Shown: positions 53,915 through 62,489, counted from the first letter of the stretch. The stretch is 64,000 nucleotides of DNA from Wenyingzhuangia aestuarii (GCF_011927765.1 NZ_JAATJG010000001.1:220792-284791); one strand, 5' to 3'. Made by a program: numbers and translations. Notes: generated by a model not told the origin, from the letters alone.

Positions 53915-54523
53915 ATGAGTTTACAAGCACAAGATTTTAATAAAATATTTGATGCTGTGATAGCGAAATATCACGTGGTGGATGATGTAGATCAACCGTT
54001 TGAAAATATATATGAAGCAAGTACTATAGAGCATTTGTTGTACAGAAAATGTTGGATAGATACCGTTCAATGGCATTACGAAGATATTATCCGTTTGCCA
54101 GAAATTGATCCTATTGAAGCTTTGGCTTTAAAAAGAAGAATTGATGCTTCTAACCAAGATAGAACTGATATGGTGGAGTATGTAGATAGTTATTTTTTAC
54201 AGAAATACGCAGAGGTACAAGTAAAAGAGGGAGCTAAAATAAACTCAGAAAGTCCTGCTTGGGCTATTGATAGATTGTCTATTTTGGCTTTAAAAATTTA
54301 TCATATGAACGAAGAGGCTACACGTGAGTCTGCTTCGGAAAGTCATAAACAAGCTTGTCAAAAAAAATTAGATATTTTATTAGAGCAAAGAGTTGATTTG
54401 TCTACAGCTATTGATGATTTAATTACAGATATAGAAAACGGAGACAAATACATGAAAGTTTACAAACAAATGAAAATGTACAACGACGATGAATTAAATC
54501 CGATGTTATACAATAAAAAATAA
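53915..54523 (+). CDS. DUF4254 family protein
   Basis: A 202-residue, mostly helical cytoplasmic protein matching DUF4254: LLYRKCWIDTVQWHYEDIIR, then ALALKRRIDASNQDRTDMVEYVDSYF in two parts (the KRxIDxxNQxRxD signature). In many Bacteroidota this gene accompanies a family 9 glycosyltransferase involved in LPS; no such gene is adjacent here. The partner is the Glu-rich protein 1 base upstream. A strong terminator follows. Confidence 0.83.
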   Translation: MSLQAQDFNKIFDAVIAKYHVVDDVDQPFENIYEASTIEHLLYRKCWIDTVQWHYEDIIRLPEIDPIEALALKRRIDASNQDRTDMVEYVDSYFLQKYAEVQVKEGAKINSESPAWAIDRLSILALKIYHMNEEATRESASESHKQACQKKLDILLEQRVDLSTAIDDLITDIENGDKYMKVYKQMKMYNDDELNPMLYNKK

Positions 54524-54528
54524 GCATA

Positions 54529-54560
54529 AAAAAACCGAGACAATGTCTCGGTTTTTTTAT
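54529..54560. terminator. Bidirectional Rho-independent terminator
   Basis: AAAAAACCGAGAC and GTCTCGGTTTTTT pair perfectly around a short loop. It sits between the converging DUF4254 and ArsC-like genes and reaches into the last codons of the latter. Confidence 0.92.
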
Positions 54561-54904
54561 GCGGTTTTAGCAACCAATTCTTCAATTGTTTTTTTACTGT
54601 TTCCTACAAATATTTCATTATCTACAATAGCAACAGGTCTTTTTAGAAATGTGTATTCTGATAAGATTAAGTCTTTGTAATCGTCTTCGGATAGGTTTTT
54701 GTCTTTTAAACCTTGCTCTTTGTATAATCTTGCTCGCTTGTTAAATAAAGCTTCGTAAGACTTTGTAAAAGCATACATTTCATCTAATTGTTCTTTGTTA
54801 ACAGGAGTGTTTTTTATTTCTTGTATTTCAAATCCATCAAGATTTACTTGTTTTAAAATTCTTTTACAAGTATCGCAGGTTTTTAAATGATATATTTTTT
54901 TCAT
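54557..54904 (-). CDS. ArsC/Spx-like thioredoxin-fold protein
   Basis: A 115-residue thioredoxin-fold protein with the active-site-like CDTC motif at residues 10-13 (YHLKTCDTCKRILKQ). The region FLKRPVAIVDNEIFVGNSKKTI is the family cis-Pro and C-terminal block. I take the ATG at 54904 as start; the longer frame to 54976 would overlap the divergent gene and has no family similarity. It may be an arsenate-reductase-like oxidoreductase or a Spx/YffB-type protein; the catalytic arginines of ArsC are not clearly conserved, so arsenate reduction is not established. Confidence 0.82.
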   Translation of the reverse strand: MKKIYHLKTCDTCKRILKQVNLDGFEIQEIKNTPVNKEQLDEMYAFTKSYEALFNKRARLYKEQGLKDKNLSEDDYKDLILSEYTFLKRPVAIVDNEIFVGNSKKTIEELVAKTA

Positions 54905-54958
54905 AAGTGTTGTGTCTATTCTATCTTTACAATTATCAAAAGTATAAAAAACAAATAG

Positions 54959-55423
54959 ATGAGTATTACAAATCAAGTTGATGTTTTAGTAAAAGGTAGG
55001 GCATTAATGTTAAAATTAATTGGAGATTATTCTCTAGAACAGATTAATAAAATACCTGAAGGTTTTAGTAATAATATTGGATGGAATGTAGCTCACCTAG
55101 TGGTTACTCAACAATTATTGTGTTACAAGTTTTCGGGACTAAAAGTAGCTGTTTCTGAAGAGATGATTGAGAGGTATAAAAAAGGAACAGCTCCTAATGG
55201 ATATGTAATTGCTCAAGAAGAGTGGGCTTTAATTAAAGACTTGTTTGTGCAATTACCTGTGCAGTTAGAAAAAGACTATAATAACAAACTATTTGCATCG
55301 TATTCTGAGTATACAACAAGTGTAAATGTAACTTTAGATAGTATAGAAAAGGCAATAGACTTTAATAATTTCCACGAAGGAATTCATTTAGGAGTGCTAT
55401 TAGCATTAAGAAAGCTAGTTTAA
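54959..55423 (+). CDS. DinB-superfamily (DUF664-like) helical-bundle protein
   Basis: A 154-residue four-helix-bundle protein of the metal-binding DinB superfamily, unrelated to polymerase DinB. The metal histidines are probably those in GWNVAHLVVTQQLLCYK and FNNFHEGIHLGVLLALRKL. Such proteins include thiol-dependent detoxification enzymes (bacillithiol transferases); the substrate here is unknown. The stop codon lies in the loop of the following terminator hairpin, so coding and termination share sequence. Confidence 0.83.
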   Translation: MSITNQVDVLVKGRALMLKLIGDYSLEQINKIPEGFSNNIGWNVAHLVVTQQLLCYKFSGLKVAVSEEMIERYKKGTAPNGYVIAQEEWALIKDLFVQLPVQLEKDYNNKLFASYSEYTTSVNVTLDSIEKAIDFNNFHEGIHLGVLLALRKLV

Positions 55424-55439
55424 TAACTAGCTTTTTTTT
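55411..55439 (+). terminator. Terminator overlapping the end of the DinB-like gene
   Basis: Arms AAAGCTAGTT and AACTAGCTTT with a 4-base loop run into seven T. The CDS stop (55421-55423) lies within the loop region, and the last codons form the left arm. Confidence 0.85.
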
Positions 55440-56361
55440 AGAATAAATGATAAATAATTCCTACACTAATAACAGTGTTGTAGTCATTAAATTTATCTGC
55501 ATCTGTACCTTGACTTCCAAAGCTGTTTGTGTCTTTTAAATCAGGGTTTACAGCATCAATTCTGTCAGATAAATAGTAGTTTATTTTCATTTCAGTAACT
55601 AGGTCTACACTTCTACTTAATTTATATCTAGTACCTATAGCTGCTGTAGCAGAAATTACAAGACCCTTAATACCCGTAATTGTTTCAGGTGTATAATTAT
55701 CTGGTAGTCCCCCAGACTCAGCCGTGTTGCTACCTGCGTTGTTGTTAAGTGCTTCTTGATCATAGCTAGGTGTTGAGCTTACATAATTAGCTCCAAAACC
55801 TAATGCTATATATGGGTTTGCTTTACTTTTTTGTCTGTATTTATTAAATCTATGTAAGTAAGATGTAATGTCTTTAAAGTAAAATTCTAGTTGTGTACCA
55901 AAGGTGATGATAGAAGTTTTAGATGTTAATCTAGCTAATAAAACATTATTTGGTGTTCTAGAATAATCTTTACCATCTGCATTTCCATCTCGAGTATCTT
56001 GACTAGGATCTACATTTTTGTATAAAAGTTCGTTTCCTGTTCCAAGTCCATGATTGTTAAAAGAACCGTAAGAATATCCAAAATTAGATTTTAAAATTAA
56101 TCTTTTTACAAATATACTAGCATCATATCTTCTTGGTAATAGGTGAACTGAATGAGTTGCATTTATACTAAGTCCGTTTATGGTAACTAATCCGTCTATA
56201 GGTCCGTTTGCTTTAAAGTCAGATTGAAAGTTAGAAACACCAATGTTTCCCCCGATTTCATGCTGATATAGAACTATTCTTCTTCTCCCTCTACTCCATT
56301 GCGCATTAACATTTGCATACGAAAAGAATAGCATAATTATTAGTAGGTAAAAATTTTTCAA
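55438..56361 (-). CDS. Outer-membrane beta-barrel protein, function unknown
   Basis: A 307-residue protein with signal peptide MKNFYLLIIMLFFSYANVNA. The sequence after it (QHEIGGNIGVSNFQSDF) resembles families of flavobacterial outer-membrane barrels that start with an EIG/FQSD motif, and many strands alternate aromatic and polar residues, ending VISVGIIYHLF with a terminal Phe as in outer-membrane proteins. No specific ligand or activity can be assigned. It is 57 bases after the Ig-like lipoprotein gene on the same strand. Confidence 0.8.
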   Translation of the reverse strand: MKNFYLLIIMLFFSYANVNAQWSRGRRRIVLYQHEIGGNIGVSNFQSDFKANGPIDGLVTINGLSINATHSVHLLPRRYDASIFVKRLILKSNFGYSYGSFNNHGLGTGNELLYKNVDPSQDTRDGNADGKDYSRTPNNVLLARLTSKTSIITFGTQLEFYFKDITSYLHRFNKYRQKSKANPYIALGFGANYVSSTPSYDQEALNNNAGSNTAESGGLPDNYTPETITGIKGLVISATAAIGTRYKLSRSVDLVTEMKINYYLSDRIDAVNPDLKDTNSFGSQGTDADKFNDYNTVISVGIIYHLF

Positions 56362-56418
56362 CTCTAGTGTATTTATTAGGGTTATGTAGCCAAAAGTATA
56401 AAAAAATACTGAGCTATG

Positions 56419-57999
56419 TTAGTCTATTGATATATTTTCATTGATTTCTGAATTCGCTCTTAAAGTAATCGTTTTCGGGAAGTTAAAAACAGTTTCGGGC
56501 TGTGTTTTTGTTCTATAATTCCCTTTGTCAAACTTGTTGTTGCTATTCATGTCTTTAATGATTCTGATATTATATTCTTTGGGAACTAGCTTGGTAAAAT
56601 ATACTTTGTCAGATTTATTTATTATTTGGGTAGACTTAAAGTTTGTTTTTGAATCAAATAGTTCAATAATTAAATTAATTTCTTTAGGATTCTTGATATC
56701 TAGGATAATATCTCCATATTCTTCAATATCTAAAGTGGTGAAATTAATTTTTTTGTAGTGACTAGTGCTGTCAAAAAAATCTGCAAAAGCATGGTCTTTT
56801 AAAATTAACGAATAGCTTTTGTTGGTTTCTCTTTCAAAATCAATAATAAGTTTATGATTTTTGTTTTTAGAAATTACGTTGTATGTAATTGGAATAGAGT
56901 CACTCTCAAACAACTGAATGCTGTCATTATTTACAAAATAAACAGGTGTGTTGGTTGTTAATATTAAAGAGTCACTAGGGTGTAAAATACTTTTAATATT
57001 ACTGTTTAAAACTAGTGTGTCTTTTTCTAATTCTCGTAGTTTATAAGTAAATTTTTCTGATAAAGTATCTTGAAGTACGTTTATGTATAAACTATCGGCT
57101 ACTAATTCTTTAAACCAAACATATAAAGAATCTTTTTCTATTTCTCTACTTACAAAATAATTGTTTTCTGCAGTTCCCTTAATTTTTAAGGTCGGAATAT
57201 CTTTTCCTTGATAACCAATAATAAGTTGGTTTCCTTTAGTTTGTTTGGGTCTGTAAATTTTATTGTCCTTAGGTTCTTTAAATAAAACAAAATCTATAGA
57301 GTCTACGGGTTGGTTTAAATCAATAGATTGATTGATGAAACCAATTCTTTCTAAACCTTTGTCGTATTTATAATTATTGTTTTTATCTTCTAAAGCAATT
57401 ACTTTATAGTTAGCTTCGGATAAGTTTTCTAATTGAAAAATATTGGTTTTTAATGTATTTGTTAGGTAGTTAGGTGTGTAATTTCCTACCAGTGTATCAT
57501 TTGCATTTTTATAAGCCATAATGCTAATACCTTCTACTTCTTCTTTGGCAAGTGGGTCTATAATTTTCCCAGAAATACTTAAAGAATCTAATTCTGGCCC
57601 TGTACTAAATACATAAGAAAATCTACCCAACTCGTTTCCTTCATTATTATCTACAATACTGTTCCCAAAATTAATAGTGTAAGTTGTGTTAGGAGTTAGA
57701 CTATCTAAAAATTCAATACTTATTTTCTTAGAAACTCCAGATTGAGGTTTAATAATAGGCTTTTTCTCCATGGGAGGAGAAATAATTAATTGAGAGTTTA
57801 ATTTTTCAAATTTGATGTATTCATCAAATAAAATCACAATCTTTTGTTCTTTAAAAGAGGTGGTTTTATTCATAGGTTTGGCAACAGCCATCACGGGAGG
57901 AATACTGTCCTTAGGTCCTCCATCTGGACTTCCCATTCTTGCACAACTCGATATTTTTAGTGCTAAGATTACAAAAATAAATACTAGTAGTTTTCTCAT
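56419..57999 (-). CDS. Ig-like domain lipoprotein
   Basis: A 526-residue lipoprotein with signal MRKLLVFIFVILALKISSCA, lipobox SSC (Cys19). Residues ~30-130 form an Ig-like (Big_5-type) domain recognised by IPPVMAVAKPMNKTT, ISIEFLDSLTPNTTYTINFG and GRFSYVFSTGP. The rest is beta-rich with carboxypeptidase-regulatory-like repeats (ALEDKNNNYKYDKG; IRIIKDMNSNNKFDKGNYR; both have Asp/Asn-rich turns that could bind calcium). It is probably anchored in the outer membrane. Function unknown. comF starts upstream on the same strand. Confidence 0.83.
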   Translation of the reverse strand: MRKLLVFIFVILALKISSCARMGSPDGGPKDSIPPVMAVAKPMNKTTSFKEQKIVILFDEYIKFEKLNSQLIISPPMEKKPIIKPQSGVSKKISIEFLDSLTPNTTYTINFGNSIVDNNEGNELGRFSYVFSTGPELDSLSISGKIIDPLAKEEVEGISIMAYKNANDTLVGNYTPNYLTNTLKTNIFQLENLSEANYKVIALEDKNNNYKYDKGLERIGFINQSIDLNQPVDSIDFVLFKEPKDNKIYRPKQTKGNQLIIGYQGKDIPTLKIKGTAENNYFVSREIEKDSLYVWFKELVADSLYINVLQDTLSEKFTYKLRELEKDTLVLNSNIKSILHPSDSLILTTNTPVYFVNNDSIQLFESDSIPITYNVISKNKNHKLIIDFERETNKSYSLILKDHAFADFFDSTSHYKKINFTTLDIEEYGDIILDIKNPKEINLIIELFDSKTNFKSTQIINKSDKVYFTKLVPKEYNIRIIKDMNSNNKFDKGNYRTKTQPETVFNFPKTITLRANSEINENISID

Positions 58000-58033
58000 A
58001 ATTTATTTTACAAAGAAACTATTTTTTAGCCTA

Positions 58034-58720
58034 TTAAACTACACAAGCAATGGTAATTATAGATATGTTAACATTGTATGTGTTTTTAAGTGTATTGATG
58101 CAAGCCAATAAGGTGGCTCCAGTAGTTAAAACATCATCTACAATTAAAATATGTTTGTTGTTTAAGTTGTGTTTTAAATTTACTTTAAACATGTTTTTCA
58201 CACTATTGTGTCTTTCTTCTTTGGTTTGTTTGGTCTGAGATTTATTGTTTGCTGTTTTTATAAGCGCATCTCTAATATACGGAGCCTTTAAATGTGTAGC
58301 TATTGTTTTTCCAAAGGTTTCTACCTGATTGTAGCCTCTTTTCTTTTCCTTTTTAGGATGTAAAGGAACAGGAACTACCATGTCAATTGCAGAAAATCTA
58401 GAAGTTTCTTTTAATTCATGAATAAGCGTATTAGCAGCTTCTGTACCAAAATGTTGCAGACCATTGTACTTTAGTTCTTTTAATAAGGTTTGAATGGGAC
58501 TGCCTTTGTAGTAAAAATACAAAGAACATGCTTGATGAATTTCTACTCGTCCCCAAAACAGTTTTTCTAGTGGATTGTTGTTGTAGTCTGTAAAATTGGT
58601 ATGACTTAATTGCAAACTACAAGACAGGCACAGAAAATTTTGATGTTTATGAATAATTGTTTTACAATGCAAACATCTATTAGGAACAAATAAATCTCTT
58701 AAATCTTTCAGGAGATTCAT
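58034..58720 (-). CDS. comF: ComF-family phosphoribosyltransferase-like protein
   Basis: A 228-residue protein of the ComF/GntX family, needed for DNA uptake in competent bacteria. The start at 58720 (MNLLKDLRDLFVPNRCLHCK) is preferred to an ATG 8 codons earlier. The N-terminal zinc ribbon keeps four cysteines (CLHC and CLSC). The C-terminal phosphoribosyltransferase domain has the PRPP motif HILIVDDVLTTGATL and the pattern VVPVPLHPKKEKKRGYNQ. DprA at the left edge and ComF together suggest a transformation machinery in this genome, without proving natural competence. Confidence 0.92.
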   Translation of the reverse strand: MNLLKDLRDLFVPNRCLHCKTIIHKHQNFLCLSCSLQLSHTNFTDYNNNPLEKLFWGRVEIHQACSLYFYYKGSPIQTLLKELKYNGLQHFGTEAANTLIHELKETSRFSAIDMVVPVPLHPKKEKKRGYNQVETFGKTIATHLKAPYIRDALIKTANNKSQTKQTKEERHNSVKNMFKVNLKHNLNNKHILIVDDVLTTGATLLACINTLKNTYNVNISIITIACVV

Positions 58721-58788
58721 AGCTTTTGTTTTAAAAATAAACAATATTTTTAGATTACTTATGTGAACGCTTAAAAATAAATCACACT

Positions 58789-59700
58789 ATGAAAAATATC
58801 AAAGAAATAATCATTGCTATCCTAGTATTAATCTTGTTGGGAGTAGTGTTTTATCTATCAAAACTTAACAAAGAAAATAATCTTTATAAACAAGATATCT
58901 TAAACGAAAAAGTAGCTTTAGAAAAAGATTTAGACTTGGCTATTCAAGATTTAACAGCAAATCAACAGCAAAACATAGCAATTACAAAAGATTTTAATCA
59001 AGCTAATGATAAGTTAAAAGTAATTAGAACTCAGTTAGAAAAATCAAAAAAGGAAGTAACTGCTTTAAAAAGTAGATTAACATCTTCAGAAGAAAATAGC
59101 TTTAAAGCTTTGCAAACATTAAGAGCGGCACTAGAGGGAGTTAAAATAAATAACCAATTGTTGTTTAAAAGTTTAGACTCTATTAAAACGTTAAATGATA
59201 GTTTAATGGTAACTATTGCCGTTACTAAATCGGAACTAAATGCAGAAAAGTTACAGAGTAAGGAGTTGGCTTTAAAATTATCTGAGGCTACAAAAATCCA
59301 GATTTCTAATGTAGAAGTTTTTGCAGTTGAAGAAAAAAAATCTGGAGAGTTTAAAACAACCAATCGCTATAAAGATGCCAATGGAATCCAAGTAAATTAT
59401 AACATTTTAAATAACAAAGCATTAACAAATGCAGAGTGCGATGTTTTTTACATCTTAAAAAATTCAGATGGATTAATTGTAAAATCTAACGGAGAGTTTT
59501 TATACAAAGATGTCCTTAAAAAATTTACAGATGGAACTCGTTTAATTTTAAATGGAGAAACAATGCCTATAAGCGATGTGATTTCTTTAAAAGATGTACC
59601 GTTAAGCAAAGGAACCTATACTTTAGAGTTTTATAGCAACGATGCGTTGTTGTCTAAAGAATCTTTTGTCTTAAAAAGTAGTTTTTTAGGTGTTTTTTAA
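58789..59700 (+). CDS. Membrane-anchored coiled-coil protein, function unknown
   Basis: A 303-residue protein with one N-terminal membrane helix (IKEIIIAILVLILLGVVFYL), a long charged coiled coil (~residues 25-170, heptad-like, with many Lys/Glu) and a compact C-terminal domain (~residues 175-303: beta-rich, RYKDANGIQVNYNILNNKAL). The layout suggests a periplasmic or envelope scaffold. No motif identifies a function. It diverges from comF and is followed after 63 bases by glyS. Confidence 0.7.
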   Translation: MKNIKEIIIAILVLILLGVVFYLSKLNKENNLYKQDILNEKVALEKDLDLAIQDLTANQQQNIAITKDFNQANDKLKVIRTQLEKSKKEVTALKSRLTSSEENSFKALQTLRAALEGVKINNQLLFKSLDSIKTLNDSLMVTIAVTKSELNAEKLQSKELALKLSEATKIQISNVEVFAVEEKKSGEFKTTNRYKDANGIQVNYNILNNKALTNAECDVFYILKNSDGLIVKSNGEFLYKDVLKKFTDGTRLILNGETMPISDVISLKDVPLSKGTYTLEFYSNDALLSKESFVLKSSFLGVF

Positions 59701-59751
59701 ATAAAACAAGTAGTTTTTAGAACAGAATAATTATAATACAAAAAGCTTTTA

Positions 59752-59759
59752 TATTTTTG
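59752..59759 (+). promoter_or_regulatory. Candidate -7 element (TATTTTTG) for glyS
   Basis: TATTTTTG fits TAnnTTTG and ends 4 bases before the glyS ATG at 59764. A start a few bases after the -7 box would give a leaderless or nearly leaderless mRNA. I see no strong -33 element. Confidence 0.45.
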
Positions 59760-59763
59760 CGCA

Positions 59764-61308
59764 ATGGCAAAACAAGAAGATCAATTTAAGAAGGTTATAT
59801 CTCACGCAAAAGAATACGGATACGTATTCCAGTCTAGTGAAATATATGATGGGTTAAGTGCAGTTTACGATTACGCACAAAACGGAGTAGAGTTAAAGAA
59901 AAACTTACGTGAATATTGGTGGAAAGCCATGGTACAAATGCACGATAATATTGTAGGATTAGATGCTGCAATATTTATGCATCCAACTACATGGAAAGCA
60001 TCAGGGCACGTAGATGCTTTTAACGATCCATTAATTGACAACAAAGATTCAAAGAAAAGATACAGAGCCGACGTTTTAATAGAAGATTACGTAGCTAAGT
60101 ATGATGATAAAATTGAAAAAGAAGTTAAAAAAGCGGCAAAACGTTTTGGAGATTCTTTTGATAAAGCTCAGTTTTTAGGAACCAATCCTAGAGTTTTAGA
60201 GTACAAAGCAAAAGGAGCGGCTATTTTAGCAAGAATGGGTAAATCTTTAGAAAATGAAGATTTAGCAGATGTAAAAGCTTTAATAGAAGAATTGGGAATT
60301 GCTTGTCCTTTGTCTGGATCTAAAGAGTGGACAGATGTAAAGCAGTTTAATTTAATGTTTGGAACCAAATTAGGAGCTTCTGCAGAGCATGCTACTGATT
60401 TGTACTTACGTCCAGAAACAGCACAAGGTATTTTTGTGAACTTTTTGAATGTTCAAAAAACAGGAAGAATGAAAATTCCTTTTGGAATTGCACAAACAGG
60501 TAAAGCCTTCCGTAATGAGATTGTGGCTCGTCAGTTTATTTTCCGTCAACGTGAATTTGAACAAATGGAAATGCAATTTTTTGTGCGTCCTGGTACGCAA
60601 AAAGAATGGTACGAAACCTGGAAAGAATCTCGTTTAAAATGGCATTTATCTTTAGGTTTAGGAATGGATAATTACCGTTTCCACGATCATGATAAATTAG
60701 CTCATTATGCGGATGCTGCTGCGGATATCGAATTTAAATTCCCTTTTGGATTCAAAGAATTAGAAGGAATTCACTCTCGTACAGATTTCGATTTAAAAGC
60801 ACATCAAGAATTTTCTGGTAAAAAAATTCAATATTTTGATAATGAAATCAACGAAAACTATACACCTTATGTGGTAGAAACTTCTGTTGGTTTAGATAGA
60901 TTATTCTTAGCCGTTTTCTCTAATTCTTTGCAAGAAGAAGAGTTGGAAGATGGAAGTTCTAGAACCGTATTAAAATTACCATCAGTAGTAGCTCCATTTA
61001 AAGCAGCTATTTTACCATTGGTTAAAAAAGACGGATTGCCAGAAATTGCAAAAGAAATTTTTGATGCCTTAAAGTTCGACTTTAATATTGCTTACGATGA
61101 AAAAGATGCTATTGGTCGTCGTTACCGTCGTCAAGATGCAAACGGAACACCGTTTTGTATAGCAGTAGATTACGAAACTAAAGACGATCATATGGTAACC
61201 ATTCGTCATAGAGATACGATGGAGCAAAAACGTGTGGCTATTTCAGACTTAAAATCAATTATTGATGCTGAAGTAAACATGGGAGTTTGGCTAAATAAAG
61301 CTAAGTAA
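59764..61308 (+). CDS. glyS: Glycine--tRNA ligase (alpha2 type)
   Basis: Charges tRNA-Gly. The 514-residue homodimer type (not the alpha2beta2 GlyQS pair) shows the class II core: LYLRPETAQGIFVNFLN, RNEIVARQFIFRQREFEQ with the motif 2 Arg, and the motif 3-like end ETSVGLDRLFLAVF. The C-terminal anticodon-binding domain starts at about residue 405 (VAPFKAAILPLVKKDG). The ATG at 59764 is the only sensible start. A strong hairpin terminator follows. Confidence 0.97.
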   Translation: MAKQEDQFKKVISHAKEYGYVFQSSEIYDGLSAVYDYAQNGVELKKNLREYWWKAMVQMHDNIVGLDAAIFMHPTTWKASGHVDAFNDPLIDNKDSKKRYRADVLIEDYVAKYDDKIEKEVKKAAKRFGDSFDKAQFLGTNPRVLEYKAKGAAILARMGKSLENEDLADVKALIEELGIACPLSGSKEWTDVKQFNLMFGTKLGASAEHATDLYLRPETAQGIFVNFLNVQKTGRMKIPFGIAQTGKAFRNEIVARQFIFRQREFEQMEMQFFVRPGTQKEWYETWKESRLKWHLSLGLGMDNYRFHDHDKLAHYADAAADIEFKFPFGFKELEGIHSRTDFDLKAHQEFSGKKIQYFDNEINENYTPYVVETSVGLDRLFLAVFSNSLQEEELEDGSSRTVLKLPSVVAPFKAAILPLVKKDGLPEIAKEIFDALKFDFNIAYDEKDAIGRRYRRQDANGTPFCIAVDYETKDDHMVTIRHRDTMEQKRVAISDLKSIIDAEVNMGVWLNKAK

Positions 61309-61327
61309 ATGTTTAAAAATAGAATGT

Positions 61328-61362
61328 AAAAAAGGGCAAACGAATCGTTTGCCCTTTTTTGT
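61328..61362. terminator. Bidirectional Rho-independent terminator
   Basis: AAAAAAGGGCAAACGA and TCGTTTGCCCTTTTTT pair around a 1-base centre. It lies between converging glyS and lspA. Confidence 0.92.
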
Positions 61363-61403
61363 ACTTATATAATAGTATTCTTGTGTCAATATGTATAGAT
61401 AAA

Positions 61404-62018
61404 CTATTCTTTATTTTTAGATTCGTCCTTAGGAAAAATGGTTTTACTAAAGAACAATAAAATCATCACTCCAATAGATATTGCAGAATCGGCAATGTTA
61501 AAAATGGCATTAAAAAAAGTAAAGAATTTTCCTCCCATTACAGGAATCCATTCAGGTAAAATTCCTTGCCAAATAGGAAAGTATAACATGTCTACCACTT
61601 TACCGTGGAATATAGTTCCATAGGCTTCTGAGCTAGTAAAAGTAGCTACTTGACCATAAGAGTCGTTAAAAATAATTCCGTAGAATACAGAGTCTATAAT
61701 GTTTCCTAGCGCTCCACAAAAAATTAATGAAACTGCAATAATTAAAAGATGATGACTTTTGTCTCTAATGCAATTACGCAACCAAATTCCAATACCAACA
61801 ATGGCACACAAACGGAATAAGGTTAGAATTAACTTTCCTGTTTTACCACCTAGTTCTGTTCCCCAAGCAGCACCATTGTTCTCTATAAAATGAATTCTAA
61901 ACCAATCAAAAACATAAATTTCTTCTCCTAATTGGAAGTTGGTCTTAATGTATATTTTACTAATCTGATCTATTAACAGCACAAGTACAATTAATAAAAT
62001 GGATTTTTTTGCGTTCAT
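61404..62018 (-). CDS. lspA: Lipoprotein signal peptidase (SPase II)
   Basis: Aspartic protease that removes signal peptides of lipoproteins. The catalytic Asp residues lie in GALGNIIDSVFYG and FNAIFNIADSAISIG; the family first motif is KSILLIVLVLLIDQISKIY. At 204 residues it is longer than the ~165-residue family norm because of an insertion between the catalytic regions (about residues 120-165: FNDSYGQVATFTSSEAYGTI), common in Bacteroidota. The ATG at 62018 (MNAKKSILL) is preferred to 62075, which would add a 19-residue soluble stretch. It follows the dksA-like gene after a hairpin. Confidence 0.93.
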   Translation of the reverse strand: MNAKKSILLIVLVLLIDQISKIYIKTNFQLGEEIYVFDWFRIHFIENNGAAWGTELGGKTGKLILTLFRLCAIVGIGIWLRNCIRDKSHHLLIIAVSLIFCGALGNIIDSVFYGIIFNDSYGQVATFTSSEAYGTIFHGKVVDMLYFPIWQGILPEWIPVMGGKFFTFFNAIFNIADSAISIGVMILLFFSKTIFPKDESKNKE

Positions 62019-62033
62019 AGGATGTTTTAAAAA

Positions 62034-62064
62034 AAAAGTTTGCAATGGGTATTGCAAACTTTTA
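62034..62064 (-). terminator. Rho-independent terminator of the dksA-like gene
   Basis: AAAAGTTTGCAAT and ATTGCAAACTTTT pair perfectly around GGGT, with a T run after the second arm on the minus strand. lspA begins 16 bases further on, so it is either weakly terminated readthrough or separately transcribed. Confidence 0.85.
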
Positions 62065-62097
62065 TTATATGGCAATTAAAAGGATAGCGTCCTTTTG

Positions 62098-62484
62098 TTA
62101 TTTTCTTTCTGCGTTTTTTGCGTCAATACTTAAAGTTGCATGAGGAACCAATCTTAAACGTTGTTTTTGGATTAATTTTCCTGTTGCACGGCAAATTCCG
62201 TAAGTTTTGTTTTCTATACGTAACAAAGCATTTTTTAAATCACGGATGAATTTCTCTTGACGAATTGCCAACTGTACATTCGCTTCTTTAGACATGGTTT
62301 CAGAACCTTCTTCAAAAGCTTTAAACTGAGGAGAAGTATCGTCTGTATTGTTAGAACTTCCGTTCTTATATGAGCTTTGTAGAATTTCTAAATCTACTTT
62401 AGCCTTCTCAATTTTCTTTAAAATAATTTCTTTAAATTCTGCTAGATCAGCATCGCTGTATACTACTTTTTCATCTGTTGCCAT
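62098..62484 (-). CDS. DksA/TraR-family RNA polymerase-binding factor, zinc-ligand-less
   Basis: DksA-type factors enter the RNA polymerase secondary channel and, with ppGpp, tune promoter use. The 128-residue protein has the coiled-coil arm (residues ~12-40 and ~65-92) and the end KTYGICRATGKLIQKQRL and VPHATLSIDAKNAE, aligned with the DksA zinc finger. Only Cys98 remains of four ligands (CxxC as Cys98-Arg-Ala-Thr101; second pair Ser119 and Ala122). Zinc-free DksA homologues are known elsewhere (Pseudomonas DksA2). The coding unit with ileS 5 bases upstream and lspA downstream is typical. Confidence 0.9.
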   Translation of the reverse strand: MATDEKVVYSDADLAEFKEIILKKIEKAKVDLEILQSSYKNGSSNNTDDTSPQFKAFEEGSETMSKEANVQLAIRQEKFIRDLKNALLRIENKTYGICRATGKLIQKQRLRLVPHATLSIDAKNAERK

Positions 62485-62489
62485 AACAC

